Made by a program: the position numbers and the translations under genes. Source: Brevibacillus panacihumi (GTDB taxonomy: Bacteria; Bacillota; Bacilli; Brevibacillales; Brevibacillaceae). Taken from it: 64,000 nt of DNA. The notes beneath the pieces were generated by a model. The model saw nothing but the letters and a program-made list of their open reading frames with translations, did not search any database and was not told the DNA's origin. The DNA lies in NCBI RefSeq assembly GCF_003710985.1, contig NZ_RHHT01000003.1:1-64000 (forward strand), written 5' to 3'. This document shows, one piece after another, positions 34,760 to 44,753 of the stretch (the first letter of the stretch is position 1; each line of letters starts with the position of its first letter).

Positions 34760-36733
34760 TTACAGCGTGAACTTGCCAACTCCGTGCCGCAGCTCTTCCG
34801 CCACCGCATTCAACCGTTCGGCCGAGGCAGCGATGTCCTGAATGGCCTGGAGCTGCTCTGCTGCAGCTTCCACTACGGTCTGGGAATCCTCGGAAGCGCG
34901 CTTGGCGATCTGGTGCATTTCATCTACAGATGCGCTGACCTGCTGGGAGCCTGCAGACATCTGTTCGGATGCCGCCGACACTTCCAGGATGTGTCCAGCG
35001 ACATTGCGGGACGACTCGAGGATATGGTCAAAGATGTTCCGCACTTCCTGAATCAGTTGAATGCCATCCTGCGCATTATGATTGCTCTCGTTCATCACGT
35101 CGACCGCATGTCGGGTATCCTCCTGAATTTCTCCGATCAACTGCGCGATTTTGGATGCCGACTCTTCGGACTGGTTCGCCAGATTTTTTACTTCACCAGC
35201 TACTACGGCGAATCCGCGCCCGTGCTCGCCCGCCCGTGCGGCCTCGATCGATGCGTTCAACGCAAGCAAATTGATTTGCGAAGTCAACTGACTGATGGTA
35301 TCGAGAATTCCCTCAATTTCTTTGGAACGGCCGTTCAGACGCTCGATTGCCTCTGCCGCTTTGCTCGTCCCTTCGCCGATGCTGCCCATTTGATGGACGG
35401 CTTGCTCTACGACAGCCGTTCCCTGCTCTGCCTGTTGGGCTGCCTCCCGAGCCGATTCAGAGACGTGAGAGGAAGTTTCCGCGATTTTTACAATTCCTGT
35501 GGCCATTTCGTTCATGGACAGGGCCACTTCCTGGGAACTGCTCGATTGTGCCTGTGCCCCTTTGGATATCTGGGCAATGGAAGCGCCAATCCGGTTTACG
35601 TGTTCGGTCGCATGCTCAATTCCGGCCGAGACTTCCCGCGTAAACAGCAGCACCTGCTCGGACGACAAAGAGACGCCCTCGATCAGGTTCTTCAAGTGGG
35701 ACACGGTTTGGTTGAAGTCGCGAGATAATACGGCAATCTCGTCTTTTCCTTCCACGGTCACCGTCTCAGTCAGATTGCCTTGTGCCACGATATTGACCGC
35801 TTGATTCAGACGCTGGATCGGTTTGACCAGACGGCTCGCCAGGAAATACACCAGCAAAATTCCGATGATCAATACAGCGGCCGAGATGGCAATCAGATTG
35901 ATCGACAGCTCATTGACAGGAGCATGCAGCTCTGTGGCCGGAGCAGTAATGAATACGCCCCAGTTCAGCCTGGTGCTCGCAAACGAGGCAAAGTGGGCGG
36001 TCTGGTCCTGCTGGTATTGGATGATGCCATGGTTGCCCTGCTGGATCGCTTCAAACGCCTTTTGCAGCTCGGGAACATTCGCATTCATCACCGACTCTTT
36101 CAGGATCAGCTCTTCGTTCGGATGCCAGATATACGTCCCTTTTTTGCTGACCAGCAAGGCGTATCCGCTTTGGCCGAATGTTTCTTCGGAAACGGTTTTT
36201 TGGATTTCGTTGATGGGGATGGTGGAACCAATATAGCCGTACTGGCGGTTGTCCTTCATCAACGGCACGATGACCGTCACGATGTTGTTGCCCGTCCGCT
36301 GGGAAACCACGGGCTCGGAGACGATGATTTTCCCTTCTCCCTTGCCGGCTTCCTGAAAATGCGGACGATCAGAAGGATTGGTCACCTCTCCTTTGAAATT
36401 GATGACCTTTTTTCCGCTTAAATCATAGGAAAAAAAGAACGTTTCAAACTCCGGATTTTTCTTCTGGGCTTCCTGGATCAACTTCAGGTCATGCTCAAAA
36501 TCGTTATCCGCCGACATGATTTCTCCAATAGTTTCGATAACGCCAATTTTCTCCAGAAAGAAACTGTCGATACGGATGGATAGGTTGTTCGCTGCCAATT
36601 CCGCTTCCTTATCCAAGCTGGAAGCCAACAGCCTCGAAGAGCTCCAGTAGCTGGCGCCGCAGACAACAGCCAAACTGATAACCAGGAGCAGACACATGAC
36701 GACAATCAACTTTCTTCGCAAGCTAGCTTTCAT
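34760..36733 (-). CDS. Methyl-accepting chemotaxis protein
   Basis: A 657-residue chemoreceptor: transmembrane helix 1 (about 8-30), extracytoplasmic double-Cache sensor (to about 275, with [14 protein letters not shown] typical of Cache), transmembrane helix 2, HAMP, and the signalling domain with the conserved hairpin tip [20 protein letters not shown]. There is no C-terminal CheR-binding pentapeptide. ATG 36733 is about 12 bases after GGAGG. Upstream on the same strand lies a c-di-GMP-I riboswitch with a terminator, so receptor level is probably set by c-di-GMP. The ligand is unknown. Confidence 0.93.
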   Translation of the reverse strand: MKASLRRKLIVVMCLLLVISLAVVCGASYWSSSRLLASSLDKEAELAANNLSIRIDSFFLEKIGVIETIGEIMSADNDFEHDLKLIQEAQKKNPEFETFFFSYDLSGKKVINFKGEVTNPSDRPHFQEAGKGEGKIIVSEPVVSQRTGNNIVTVIVPLMKDNRQYGYIGSTIPINEIQKTVSEETFGQSGYALLVSKKGTYIWHPNEELILKESVMNANVPELQKAFEAIQQGNHGIIQYQQDQTAHFASFASTRLNWGVFITAPATELHAPVNELSINLIAISAAVLIIGILLVYFLASRLVKPIQRLNQAVNIVAQGNLTETVTVEGKDEIAVLSRDFNQTVSHLKNLIEGVSLSSEQVLLFTREVSAGIEHATEHVNRIGASIAQISKGAQAQSSSSQEVALSMNEMATGIVKIAETSSHVSESAREAAQQAEQGTAVVEQAVHQMGSIGEGTSKAAEAIERLNGRSKEIEGILDTISQLTSQINLLALNASIEAARAGEHGRGFAVVAGEVKNLANQSEESASKIAQLIGEIQEDTRHAVDVMNESNHNAQDGIQLIQEVRNIFDHILESSRNVAGHILEVSAASEQMSAGSQQVSASVDEMHQIAKRASEDSQTVVEAAAEQLQAIQDIAASAERLNAVAEELRHGVGKFTL

Positions 36734-36767
36734 CGATAAATCGTTCCTCCAATCCTTTTGGTGCAAC

Positions 36768-36813
36768 AAAAACGACTGCCATCCAACAGCCTCTGCGCTT
36801 GCGGTATGGCAAC
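36768..36813 (-). terminator. Possible expression-platform terminator of the chemoreceptor riboswitch
   Basis: Read on the minus strand, GTTGCCAT, which includes the 3' strand of P1, can pair with ATGGCAG further down, followed by TTTTT. P1 and this hairpin are mutually exclusive, which would make ligand binding favour readthrough. The stem is short and the loop about 23 nt, so this is tentative. Confidence 0.5.
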
Positions 36814-36895
36814 CCGGCTATCTTAGCAGCGGTCATACACGTCTGCGCTGCCTTAGACCCGTGGTTTTGCGTCCCTGTTTTTCAACAGGTTTGCC
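36808..36895 (-). ncRNA. Cyclic-di-GMP-I (GEMM) riboswitch before the chemoreceptor gene
   Basis: On the minus strand the motif order is GGCAAACC, a CTGTT-GAAA-AACAG hairpin with GAAA tetraloop, GACGCAAAACCACGGGTC, a P3 hairpin (GCAGCG/CGCTGC) and ATAGCCGGGTTGCC. GGCAA pairs with TTGCC to form P1. This is a full match to the class I c-di-GMP aptamer layout. It lies 75 nt upstream of the chemoreceptor start codon in an otherwise empty 445-bp intergenic region. Confidence 0.9.
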
Positions 36896-37178
36896 TTTGT
36901 CATTTTTTGTCGTTCTCGATGTGCAGTATGGGCATGAGCCTGATCGGTCTTGTCCACCGATTTTTTTTGTACCCGCATTTCTATAGTAGTAAACATTTTT
37001 CATTAAAACGGAAAATTCCGTTTTTTCAAGCAATGTGTACGCGTCATGATAGACAGCATGCAGGCGGAATCATTTAGCAGTGAAGTATAAAAAAGATTAG
37101 TGCAATTCCAACAGAGAGGTGTAACATGAAGTGGATAAGGAATGCAATATCGATGAGGAAGAAAAGGAGTTGTCACAT

Positions 37179-38327
37179 ATGTCTTTTGTCGAGAATAAGG
37201 AATCCCTCTTGTTTACCAAGGTAGATAAATCGACGGAGTCTCTTCCTATCTCCTATGAAGACTGGGAAAGACTGGCGCGTGAACGGGTTCCTGCTGGACC
37301 ATTTGATTATACGGCCGGGGGGTCTGTGGAGGAGCAGACGCTGGCTGCCAATCGCGCTGCTTTTTCCCGCTGGGCGATTGTACCGCGGATGCTGCGTGAC
37401 GTGACGAACCGATCGATGGCGATCACTCTGTTTAACCAGCAGCTGAAAACCCCGGTCTTGCTGGCGCCAGTAGGCATGCAGGCCATCTCCCACCCTGAAG
37501 GAGAGCTGGCGACAGCACGTGCTGCAGCGCAAGCAGGTGTGCCACTCGTGGTGAGCACGGTCTCCTCCCACTCAATGGAGCAGATCGCAGAGGTAATGGG
37601 CGATGCACCCCGCTGGTATCAGCTCTACTGGTCGACAGATCGTGAAGTGAGTGCCAGCATGGTCAGACGAGCTGAAGCGGCTGGTTATTCCGCCATCGTC
37701 TTGACCGTCGACACCATCATGCTGGGCTGGAAGCGGCGCGATTTCAAAAACGGCTATTCTCCGCTGCGGGAAGGCAAGGGAATGGCGAACTACATCAGCG
37801 ATCCCGTTTTCTGCTCCCGCCTGCCGGAAGTGACGCCCGAGAATGCCGTAGAGGAAATCCTCCGCACGATCTATACCCCGGCTTTGACCTGGAGCGATAT
37901 CGATTATTTGCGCGAGCATACTTCCCTGCCGATTCTGGTCAAGGGCATCCTGCATCCTGAGGACGCCAAGCTGGCAGTGGAGCACGGCGTGGACGGCATT
38001 ATTGTTTCCAATCACGGCGGACGTCAGGTGGACGGAGCGATTGCTACCCTCGATGCCCTGCCAGCGATCGCCGAAGTGGTGCAGGGACGGATTCCGGTAT
38101 TGCTGGACAGCGGCGTTCGGACGGGCCCAGATGTCGTGAAGGCTATTGCGCTCGGGGCGAATGCCGTCCTGATCGGTCGCCCGTTTGTCTATGGGCTGGC
38201 AGTGGCAGGGGAAAAAGGTGTGGCAAGTGTAGTGGATACGCTGCTTAATGAGCTGGATGTGACGTTGGCTCTGTCGGGCTGCGCTTCCCTTGCCGATGTG
38301 AACCGAAGCATCCTGACACGCCAATAA
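37179..38327 (+). CDS. FMN-dependent alpha-hydroxy-acid oxidase/dehydrogenase family protein (lactate 2-monooxygenase-like)
   Basis: A 382-residue TIM-barrel flavoenzyme of the glycolate/lactate oxidase family. The family signature with active-site His is IIVSNHGGRQVDG; the FMN phosphate loop is VLLDSGVRTGPDVVKA and the N-terminal FDYTAGGSVEEQTLAANR is typical. The relation of the Trp-Leu-rich middle (GWKRRDFKNGYSPLREGKG) suggests the lactate monooxygenase or L-lactate oxidase branch. ATG 37179 with AAAAGGAG upstream is chosen over a GTG 48 bases earlier. It is monocistronic. Confidence 0.88.
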   Translation: MSFVENKESLLFTKVDKSTESLPISYEDWERLARERVPAGPFDYTAGGSVEEQTLAANRAAFSRWAIVPRMLRDVTNRSMAITLFNQQLKTPVLLAPVGMQAISHPEGELATARAAAQAGVPLVVSTVSSHSMEQIAEVMGDAPRWYQLYWSTDREVSASMVRRAEAAGYSAIVLTVDTIMLGWKRRDFKNGYSPLREGKGMANYISDPVFCSRLPEVTPENAVEEILRTIYTPALTWSDIDYLREHTSLPILVKGILHPEDAKLAVEHGVDGIIVSNHGGRQVDGAIATLDALPAIAEVVQGRIPVLLDSGVRTGPDVVKAIALGANAVLIGRPFVYGLAVAGEKGVASVVDTLLNELDVTLALSGCASLADVNRSILTRQ

Positions 38328-38390
38328 TACTATGGGGAGTCTGCAGGGGGATCATCGCTTAGTTGCACGTGGTCAGCGGAAGGGTGGTAT

Positions 38391-39308
38391 ATGATGGATA
38401 TTCGATTCTTGCCGGTGACAAGGGGCAATTGGGAAGAGGCGCTGCTGCTTCGGGTGACGAAGGAGCAGGCGGGGTTTGTGCCGACAGTTGCGGTATCGCT
38501 GGCGAAAGTGTCCATCAAGCCGGACGGGGAGCAGGTCGAGTATTTGCCGTTTGCCATTTATGACGGAGAGTGCATGGTTGGGTTTATCATGCATGCTTTT
38601 GAAGCGGATACACGCGACAGCTATTGGATCAACGGCTTTCTTATCGATGCTCGTTTTCAAGGGAGGGGATATGGAAAGGCGGCTTTTGCCGCCATGCTCC
38701 GCGATATTCAAAAGCGGTCGCCTCACTGCGAGGAAATTCGTTTGACGGTGCATCCAGCCAATGCCACAGCGAGAAGACTCTATGAAGGCTTCGGCTTTCG
38801 GGATACGGGCAAGCTTTTCGGGGATGAGATGCTGTATCGGCTCCCACTGAAAAAAGAGCAGCCATTCTGCTTGGAGCGTGTAGGTGAGCTGTTCACGACT
38901 GAAATCCAGCATCTTGTGACGGAAGCGACTGCGGAGGGGCATCTGTTCATGCAGCGGCTTGTCGAAGAATATGAAAGCGGGCAAAATCGTTTTGACAAGT
39001 CTGGCGAAGCGCTGTTTGTCGCACGCTTGGGAGAGCGGGTCGTGGGGGTCTGTGGGCTCAATCTCGATCCGTACGAGAGGGATCCGGCTGTAGGGCGCGT
39101 TCGCCATCTGTTTGTTGAACAGTCCGTCCGGAAAATGGGGATTGCCCGAGCCTTGGTCTCGGAGGTGGTCAGGGAAGCGGCAAATCACTATCGGGTACTT
39201 TTGCTGCGCACGAAAAACCCTGCAGTCGACCAGTTGTACCGTTCGCTTGGCTTCTCTACCGCTACCGTTTATCACCATGCGACTCACCAGATGTGGTTCA
39301 CAAGATAG
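38391..39308 (+). CDS. Tandem GNAT-family acetyltransferase
   Basis: A 305-residue protein with two GNAT domains. The first (1-150) resembles spermidine/spermine acetyltransferases (FLIDARFQGRGYGKAAF is the acetyl-CoA loop). The second (about 160-305) is more divergent, with LFVEQSVRKMGIARALV as its pyrophosphate loop. Both loops look usable. Substrates are unknown; polyamines are a family-level guess for the first. AGGGTGG lies upstream of the ATG pair at 38391/38394. Confidence 0.85.
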   Translation: MMDIRFLPVTRGNWEEALLLRVTKEQAGFVPTVAVSLAKVSIKPDGEQVEYLPFAIYDGECMVGFIMHAFEADTRDSYWINGFLIDARFQGRGYGKAAFAAMLRDIQKRSPHCEEIRLTVHPANATARRLYEGFGFRDTGKLFGDEMLYRLPLKKEQPFCLERVGELFTTEIQHLVTEATAEGHLFMQRLVEEYESGQNRFDKSGEALFVARLGERVVGVCGLNLDPYERDPAVGRVRHLFVEQSVRKMGIARALVSEVVREAANHYRVLLLRTKNPAVDQLYRSLGFSTATVYHHATHQMWFTR

Positions 39309-39334
39309 AAAGCAACAAGGTTATGATGTGAGGG

Positions 39335-39362
39335 GCCACTCTGAAAAAGGGTGGCTTTTTTG
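39335..39362 (+). terminator. Terminator after the GNAT gene
   Basis: GCCACTCT/AGGGTGGC hairpin followed by TTTTTT. Confidence 0.8.
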
Positions 39363-39420
39363 CCCTCCAGGGAACTGGTAAAATGGAAAGGAAAAAAAGC
39401 CCAAGAGCAAGGAGTATCTC

Positions 39421-39900
39421 ATGAAAACCGGAAAAACAAATGCCATGCGGATTTTGGACAAGGAAAAAATCACATATAACATGCTGACCTATAGCGCCGA
39501 TGACGGCAAGATCGATGGCGTTTCCGTGGCAGAAAAAATCGGCAGAGAGCCGGGAGTCGTATACAAAACCTTGATCGCCCAAGGCGCCGGAAAGGGATAT
39601 TACGTCTTTGTCATCCCTGTCGAAGCAGAACTTGATCTGAAGAAGGCTGCCAAGGCTGTCAGCGAGAAAAAAATCGAAATGATTCCGGTTAAAGAAATCA
39701 CAGCAGTCACGGGCTACATACGCGGCGGCTGCTCGCCGATCGGGATGAAAAAGCAGTTTCCCACGATGATCGATCAGCATGCGCAAGCACTGGATATGAT
39801 GATTGTCAGCGGAGGACAAATCGGTGTCCAGATCGAAATTCAGCCAGAAGCGCTCAGGAAAGCTACTAAAGCAGTTTGGGCAGACCTTTCTCAGGGGTGA
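39421..39900 (+). CDS. ybaK: Cys-tRNA(Pro)/Cys-tRNA(Cys) deacylase YbaK
   Basis: A 159-residue YbaK/EbsC-type editing protein that removes mischarged cysteine from tRNA-Pro. The family Lys is in VVYKTLIAQG and the Gly-rich GYIRGGCSPIGMKKQFP is diagnostic. The length is normal. The next ORF starts 4 bp after its stop and is probably translated from the same mRNA. Confidence 0.93.
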   Translation: MKTGKTNAMRILDKEKITYNMLTYSADDGKIDGVSVAEKIGREPGVVYKTLIAQGAGKGYYVFVIPVEAELDLKKAAKAVSEKKIEMIPVKEITAVTGYIRGGCSPIGMKKQFPTMIDQHAQALDMMIVSGGQIGVQIEIQPEALRKATKAVWADLSQG

Positions 39901-39904
39901 GTAA

Positions 39905-40648
39905 ATGAAATATTTGGTTGTATGGCTAGCCATTTCGTTATCCCTATTTGGAGTTTCATCGAGTCATGAGGAAAACCCAGCAGGAGCTGATGCAGCTATC
40001 CAAGAACAAGCAAGAAACATCCCGCTTCAGTTCGAACCGGCAGTCAATGAAAACGAAAAAATCACTTTCGTTCAGGGACAGGACAAGGGAGAAATCATAG
40101 AGAGAAGGAAGAGTGCCGACGGTGAATTTTTCATCTATAAAATACCGAATGATCCGTACGAGGAATTATACGGCGGGCTCCGGATCGGTGAAAAACACTA
40201 TCACTTCGGACAAATTGGCTACGGAAAAGACACAAGCGCCATCACGATCGCATCCGTAGAAGCCATGGGAAGGAAACTCCTGAAAGTAAATGGATTCAGG
40301 GGAGCTAATTATCGGGTGACGTATTATATTCAGGTGCAAAATCAAGTCCCAAGCGTGTTTCTTTTCGTTGACGGCGGTGCCCACTATGAGGGGAACATGG
40401 ACGGGGACCCGGTAATCATCGGTTCATACGCGGCGAGCACCTCCTTTCAAACGATCCTGTACAGGATGGAAGGCGAGAAACTGGTTTTCGCCGATCTTAA
40501 CAAACAACTACATGAAGCTGACAGCGTGCGTGTTACGGACGACCTGCTTTTTGAAGTACGCCAAAAAGCAGACTCAGTCCCCAGACTGTACACGTATCAG
40601 AATAAAACCCTCATTCCGTTGAATCGGACAGCACCTGTATCCGAATAA
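39905..40648 (+). CDS. Hypothetical exported protein
   Basis: A 247-residue protein with an N-terminal signal peptide (MKYLVVWLAISLSLFGVSSS) and no lipobox. The rest is beta-rich and charged with no family I can name. It begins 4 bp after ybaK with AGGGGTGAG overlapping that stop. A role in the cell envelope is likely only because of the signal peptide. Confidence 0.65.
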   Translation: MKYLVVWLAISLSLFGVSSSHEENPAGADAAIQEQARNIPLQFEPAVNENEKITFVQGQDKGEIIERRKSADGEFFIYKIPNDPYEELYGGLRIGEKHYHFGQIGYGKDTSAITIASVEAMGRKLLKVNGFRGANYRVTYYIQVQNQVPSVFLFVDGGAHYEGNMDGDPVIIGSYAASTSFQTILYRMEGEKLVFADLNKQLHEADSVRVTDDLLFEVRQKADSVPRLYTYQNKTLIPLNRTAPVSE

Positions 40649-40815
40649 CAGCTTTTCTCCACCCGTTTTGCCAACGTTTGCAAAACTGTCAGCAATTATC
40701 GGATGGCTTGCGTTTCACCTCTCCTTTTCCGTGATACAATCGAATCGAAAGTTCTTTCGGATCATACATAAGGAAAAATGCAAATTCACCAGTATTTTCG
40801 GGAAAGGATCTCAAA

Positions 40816-42933
40816 ATGGCTAATGATATGATCGTTCAACTTTCTGACCAGGACTGGGAAGAGTTGCTGCACGAAAAAGATGAAAAGCTGAAGCGGGCAT
40901 TGCGGGAGTTGGCTGATGTCAGGTACGCGCTGGATCAATCCACCATCGTCGCCATTACCGATCAACGCGGCAAGATTCTCTTTGCCAACGACCAGTTTTG
41001 CCGCATGTCCGGGTACGAGCGGAAGGAACTGATCGGAGAAGACCATCGGCTGCTCAACTCCGGCACACATCCGAAAAGTTTTTTCAAACAAATGTGGGCG
41101 ACTATTGGAGCTGGGCAAATCTGGCGCGGGGAAATTCGCAATCGCGCAAAAGACGGCACTTTTTACTGGGTGGATACGACAATCGTCCCTTTCATCAACC
41201 AGCAGGGAAGCATCTATCAGTACGTCTCCATCCGCAATGACATCACGGACCGCAAGCTGATGGAAGAAGAACTGAGAAAAAGCGAGGAGCAGTACCGCAT
41301 CATTGCTGAAAATACGTCCGACATCATTTCCATGATCGATCGAGCAGGAAATTGCCTGTATCTTTCTCCGTCTCATCGAACTGTCCTCGACCACGATGTC
41401 CCGGAAGAGAAGATCCGGAATCTGTTGGATTGGGTGACCAAGGAGGATCGCGACATCATGGAGTACGCGATCGAGCATGTGTGCAGCACGCGCAAGGAAT
41501 ATACGGCTGAATGCAGGCTTACATCCGGCGGCAAACAGATTTGGACAGAGACCAAGCTCAATCCGGTTCTCGATGAGAGCGGGGAAGTACATACTCTTCT
41601 CCTGGTGACGCGCGACATCACCGAGCGCAAGCATTCGGAAGAGACGATCCACCATTTGGCCTACCATGACGCTTTGACGGATTTGCCGAATCGGCGCATG
41701 TACATCCAGCATCTAGGGCGCGAGATCGTTTCGGCCAAGCGCTTTCAGTCCAATCTGGCGGTTCTTTTCCTCGATCTGGACCGGTTCAAGGATGTCAACG
41801 ATTCCTTCGGCCACGATGTGGGGGACCTGCTTTTGATCGAAACGGCGCGGAGGTTGAAGTCTTGCGTCAGACAAGGCGATGTAGTCGCCAGACTGGGCGG
41901 AGATGAGTTTACGGTTCTGTTGAGTCAGCTATCTGGCAGGCAGCATGCGGAAGACGTCGCCAACCGCATCATCCAAGAGCTGCAAAAGCCTTTTGTTTGG
42001 AACGGTCATGAATTTAATATTTCCTGCAGCATCGGGATATCGCTGTTCCCGGACGACGGGGAGCAGGCAGAGGATTTGTTGAAGCGGGCTGACACCGCCT
42101 TGTATACAGTCAAGTCACGCGGGCGCAACGGCTACGATTTCTTTGATCCGACGATGGAAACGAAATCGCTTGAGCGGATTCTGATGGAAAACGAGCTGCG
42201 CAAAGCGATCGAGCAGAAGCATTTTGAAATCTACTACCAACCGAAGATGGATATCGGTTCGAAGCAGCTTGTCGGTATGGAAGCACTCGTCCGCTGGATT
42301 CATCCCGAGCTGGGAATGATCCCACCGAATCGCTTCATTCCGATTGCAGAGGAGACCGGCATGATCCTGCCGCTCGGCGAGTGGATCTTGCGGGAGGCTT
42401 GCAGGCAGAACAAGGAGTGGCATGAGCAGGGATACGAGCTGAAGGTGTCCGTCAATCTGTCGGCAAGACAAATCTATCAAAAGGATCTGGTAGAGAACAT
42501 CCGGCAGATTCTAAACGATACGGGACTGGATCCGAAATGGCTGGAGCTGGAAATCACCGAAAGCATTTTCGTCAAAATAGAGGAAGCAACGCCCGTCCTG
42601 CAGGAAATCAGGGATGAAGGCATTCATATCTCTATCGACGACTTCGGTACGGGCTACAGCTCCTTCAGCTACATCAAGAGCCTGCCCGTCGATACCATCA
42701 AAATCGACGCCTCGTTCATCCGCGATGTGCACCATAATCAGGAGAGCCAGGCCATCGTGAAGGCGATTGTGACCATTGCGGAAAGCCTCAATATGAACGT
42801 TGTCGCCGAGGGAATCGAACTGACGGATCAGGCAGAGGCTTTGCAGCTGAACGGCTGTGATCAGGGACAGGGATATTTGTTCAGCAAACCGTTGGCAAGG
42901 CAAGACTTTGACTCTTACTTAAAAATGAAATAG
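40816..42933 (+). CDS. PAS-PAS-GGDEF-EAL c-di-GMP turnover protein
   Basis: A 705-residue cytoplasmic protein without transmembrane segments. Order: short coiled N-terminus, PAS 1 (about 35-150), PAS 2 (155-275), GGDEF domain with intact GGDEF at 361-365 and an inhibitory I-site RxxD (RQGD, 352-355), then an EAL domain with EAL at 489-491 and DDFGTGYSS from 608. Both enzyme motifs are complete, so it could make c-di-GMP from GTP and also hydrolyse it, with the PAS domains choosing between them. GAAAGGATC precedes the ATG. It is monocistronic and a plausible local source or sink for the two riboswitches and the YdaK-like receptor. Confidence 0.94.
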   Translation: MANDMIVQLSDQDWEELLHEKDEKLKRALRELADVRYALDQSTIVAITDQRGKILFANDQFCRMSGYERKELIGEDHRLLNSGTHPKSFFKQMWATIGAGQIWRGEIRNRAKDGTFYWVDTTIVPFINQQGSIYQYVSIRNDITDRKLMEEELRKSEEQYRIIAENTSDIISMIDRAGNCLYLSPSHRTVLDHDVPEEKIRNLLDWVTKEDRDIMEYAIEHVCSTRKEYTAECRLTSGGKQIWTETKLNPVLDESGEVHTLLLVTRDITERKHSEETIHHLAYHDALTDLPNRRMYIQHLGREIVSAKRFQSNLAVLFLDLDRFKDVNDSFGHDVGDLLLIETARRLKSCVRQGDVVARLGGDEFTVLLSQLSGRQHAEDVANRIIQELQKPFVWNGHEFNISCSIGISLFPDDGEQAEDLLKRADTALYTVKSRGRNGYDFFDPTMETKSLERILMENELRKAIEQKHFEIYYQPKMDIGSKQLVGMEALVRWIHPELGMIPPNRFIPIAEETGMILPLGEWILREACRQNKEWHEQGYELKVSVNLSARQIYQKDLVENIRQILNDTGLDPKWLELEITESIFVKIEEATPVLQEIRDEGIHISIDDFGTGYSSFSYIKSLPVDTIKIDASFIRDVHHNQESQAIVKAIVTIAESLNMNVVAEGIELTDQAEALQLNGCDQGQGYLFSKPLARQDFDSYLKMK

Positions 42934-42942
42934 TCCAGAAAA

Positions 42943-43003
42943 AAACAGAGTGCTCCAGCGGCAGCGTAGCGGCAGCGTTGCTACATGGGGGCACTCTGTT
43001 TTA
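42943..43003. terminator. Bidirectional terminator with repeated loop
   Basis: AACAGAGTGC/GCACTCTGTT arms with T on both sides; the long loop contains GCGGCAGCG twice. Confidence 0.8.
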
Positions 43004-43005
43004 AT

Positions 43006-43656
43006 TCAACTATCCACAATGCTTTGATAAAGTCCGTGTTCATAAATGTATTGCAGGCAGGCATCCGGCAGTAAAAAGCTGGGATCCCCTCCTTTGCGAA
43101 TCTCATCCCGAATGTAGGTGGAGCTGATCCCCATATTGATGCCCTTGCTCATGATGAGAAAATGCTCGTCATTGTTGCGCAAAAGCGGATCGTCTGCGAT
43201 CAGGTCAGCAGAAGGATAGCCTTCCCGAGACATGACGATGAAGTTGAACTGCGAGATCAGCTTCTGGGCATTCCCCCAGTTGGACATCCCTCGCAACAGG
43301 TCCGATCCCATGATGAAGAACAGTTCGTCGTTCGGGTATTTTTTGCGCATGTGGACCATCGTGTCGTAGGTATACGTCTCGCCAGGCAGCGCATCCATCT
43401 CGACAGTCGAGATCTCGAACAGCGGGTCGCCGAAGCGATTTTTTTTGTGCTGGGATGTCGAAAGCGCAATACGCAGCATTTCCAGGCGGTGATGATCCTG
43501 GGTTTGCAGCTTTTTGTCGTGGCGCAGGGAGGAGCAGGGAACAAAAATCACCTTGTCGAGACGCTTTCGATGCGCCACCGTAGCTGCTGTAAAAAGATGG
43601 CTGTATGTGATCGGGTCAAAGCTGCTCCCGTAGATGCCGATCCGCATGGGATTCAT
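43006..43656 (-). CDS. nadD: Nicotinate-nucleotide adenylyltransferase-like protein
   Basis: A 216-residue nucleotidyltransferase of the NadD type, which turns nicotinate mononucleotide into deamido-NAD. The nucleotide loop is GIYGSSFDPITYSHL (GxFDPxHxGH form with HxGH altered to YSHL) and the second motif is GISSTYIRDEIR. It begins 7 bp after the nicotinamidase-like gene and belongs to the same minus-strand unit. Because the housekeeping nadD usually sits near obgE-yqeK-rsfS, which are absent here, this may be a second, pathway-specific copy. Confidence 0.8.
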   Translation of the reverse strand: MNPMRIGIYGSSFDPITYSHLFTAATVAHRKRLDKVIFVPCSSLRHDKKLQTQDHHRLEMLRIALSTSQHKKNRFGDPLFEISTVEMDALPGETYTYDTMVHMRKKYPNDELFFIMGSDLLRGMSNWGNAQKLISQFNFIVMSREGYPSADLIADDPLLRNNDEHFLIMSKGINMGISSTYIRDEIRKGGDPSFLLPDACLQYIYEHGLYQSIVDS

Positions 43657-43663
43657 TCCTTTC

Positions 43664-44569
43664 CTACCATCTGTAGTCCGTGCTTCGGGTCACTGTAATC
43701 TCATAGGCCTGCTGCCAGGCAGCAAAAGTTTCTTCCGTCGAAGCCTCGAAACCGGGAATGCTGCTCATGCAATCCTCAAGAACCACGATCCGCGAGGTCA
43801 TGTCTTTATCTTCGCCAAAATACTCCAGGATCTGTCGCAGAGATTCCAGCACACAATGGGATTTCGCTTCCCCTGCGATAAAGATTCTCTCATACTGCCT
43901 GAGGCTTTCCAGGAAAGCGAGCTGAGTCTCGTCGCCGGGACCGTATTCCGGTTTGATGATGCCGTACATTTCCGTGAGCGGGTCCTTGCCCTTGACGATT
44001 CGGATGGGCGCTGACTGACGCACGACAGAATGGAAGTAGACCATATTGGCAAATTGCCCTTCCAAGGCAGCGCCGAAGCTTCCCTCCAGGCAATGGTACG
44101 GCCAGATGCAAAGCTCCTTTTTGCTGTGTTGGTCCAAGTGGCTTACATAAGCCAGGCTTTCTTCCGAATGGCGAACCGCCCGCCATTTTCCGCTTCGGAC
44201 GTCTTCCTCCGTAATGATGGTGAAAGGTGCGGGATTTTGTCCGCTCTCGTCGATCCACCAGCCCGGATGGAAAATCTGCTGCGGCTGGTGGGTGTCCAGG
44301 GAGACCGCAATCTGCGTGATTTTTTCCAGATGGTCATACAAAAAACGGGCCGTACGCAGGACGTCCTGATGAGAGCCCGGGACCCCCAGTTCTCCATGCT
44401 CCATGAAATCATTTTGCATATCGATGGCGAGAAACAAAGTTTTGCTCTTATCGTGTTCGGCAGCAGGGATGCTCTCCTCTGCGGCATGCGCCAACAGCTG
44501 GTTGAGACGCACTTGCGACACCTGCCCGATCGCTGAATCTGCGCATATCTCATGAAAAAGCGTCTTCAT
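43664..44569 (-). CDS. Isochorismatase-family cysteine hydrolase, nicotinamidase-like
   Basis: A 301-residue cysteine hydrolase, longer than ordinary PncA (about 200). The catalytic Asp is in LFLAIDMQNDFMEHG, the Lys in the central region, and the Cys in AGEAKSHCVLESL. The metal-type region ISLDTHQPQQIFHPGWW has the His-rich layout of nicotinamidases. It should release nicotinate, feeding the adjacent NadD-like enzyme after phosphoribosylation by an enzyme not seen here. The first about 35 residues are an extra N-terminal segment. Confidence 0.8.
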   Translation of the reverse strand: MKTLFHEICADSAIGQVSQVRLNQLLAHAAEESIPAAEHDKSKTLFLAIDMQNDFMEHGELGVPGSHQDVLRTARFLYDHLEKITQIAVSLDTHQPQQIFHPGWWIDESGQNPAPFTIITEEDVRSGKWRAVRHSEESLAYVSHLDQHSKKELCIWPYHCLEGSFGAALEGQFANMVYFHSVVRQSAPIRIVKGKDPLTEMYGIIKPEYGPGDETQLAFLESLRQYERIFIAGEAKSHCVLESLRQILEYFGEDKDMTSRIVVLEDCMSSIPGFEASTEETFAAWQQAYEITVTRSTDYRW

Positions 44570-44753
44570 GCTATTGCACTCCTTTCGATGAAGCTGCTCT
44601 TACTATGTATTTAAGCCAAAATGGGCGAAACATTCAATACACTGTCCCATAAGTTCTCCAGAAGTTCCAAAATAGTAACAGAAAAAACCATTGTAATGAC
44701 CATTAGATATGATAGATTGATACAATGAAAGAAAGTGAAAAGGCGTGAACAAG

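Noticed and set aside
42943-43003. Short CRISPR-like repeat (GCGGCAGCG twice)
   Set aside because: Only two 9-bp copies inside a terminator loop.
43006-44569. NAD-based anti-phage defence module
   Set aside because: The two genes fit ordinary NAD salvage, and no effector, helicase or nuclease partner is present.
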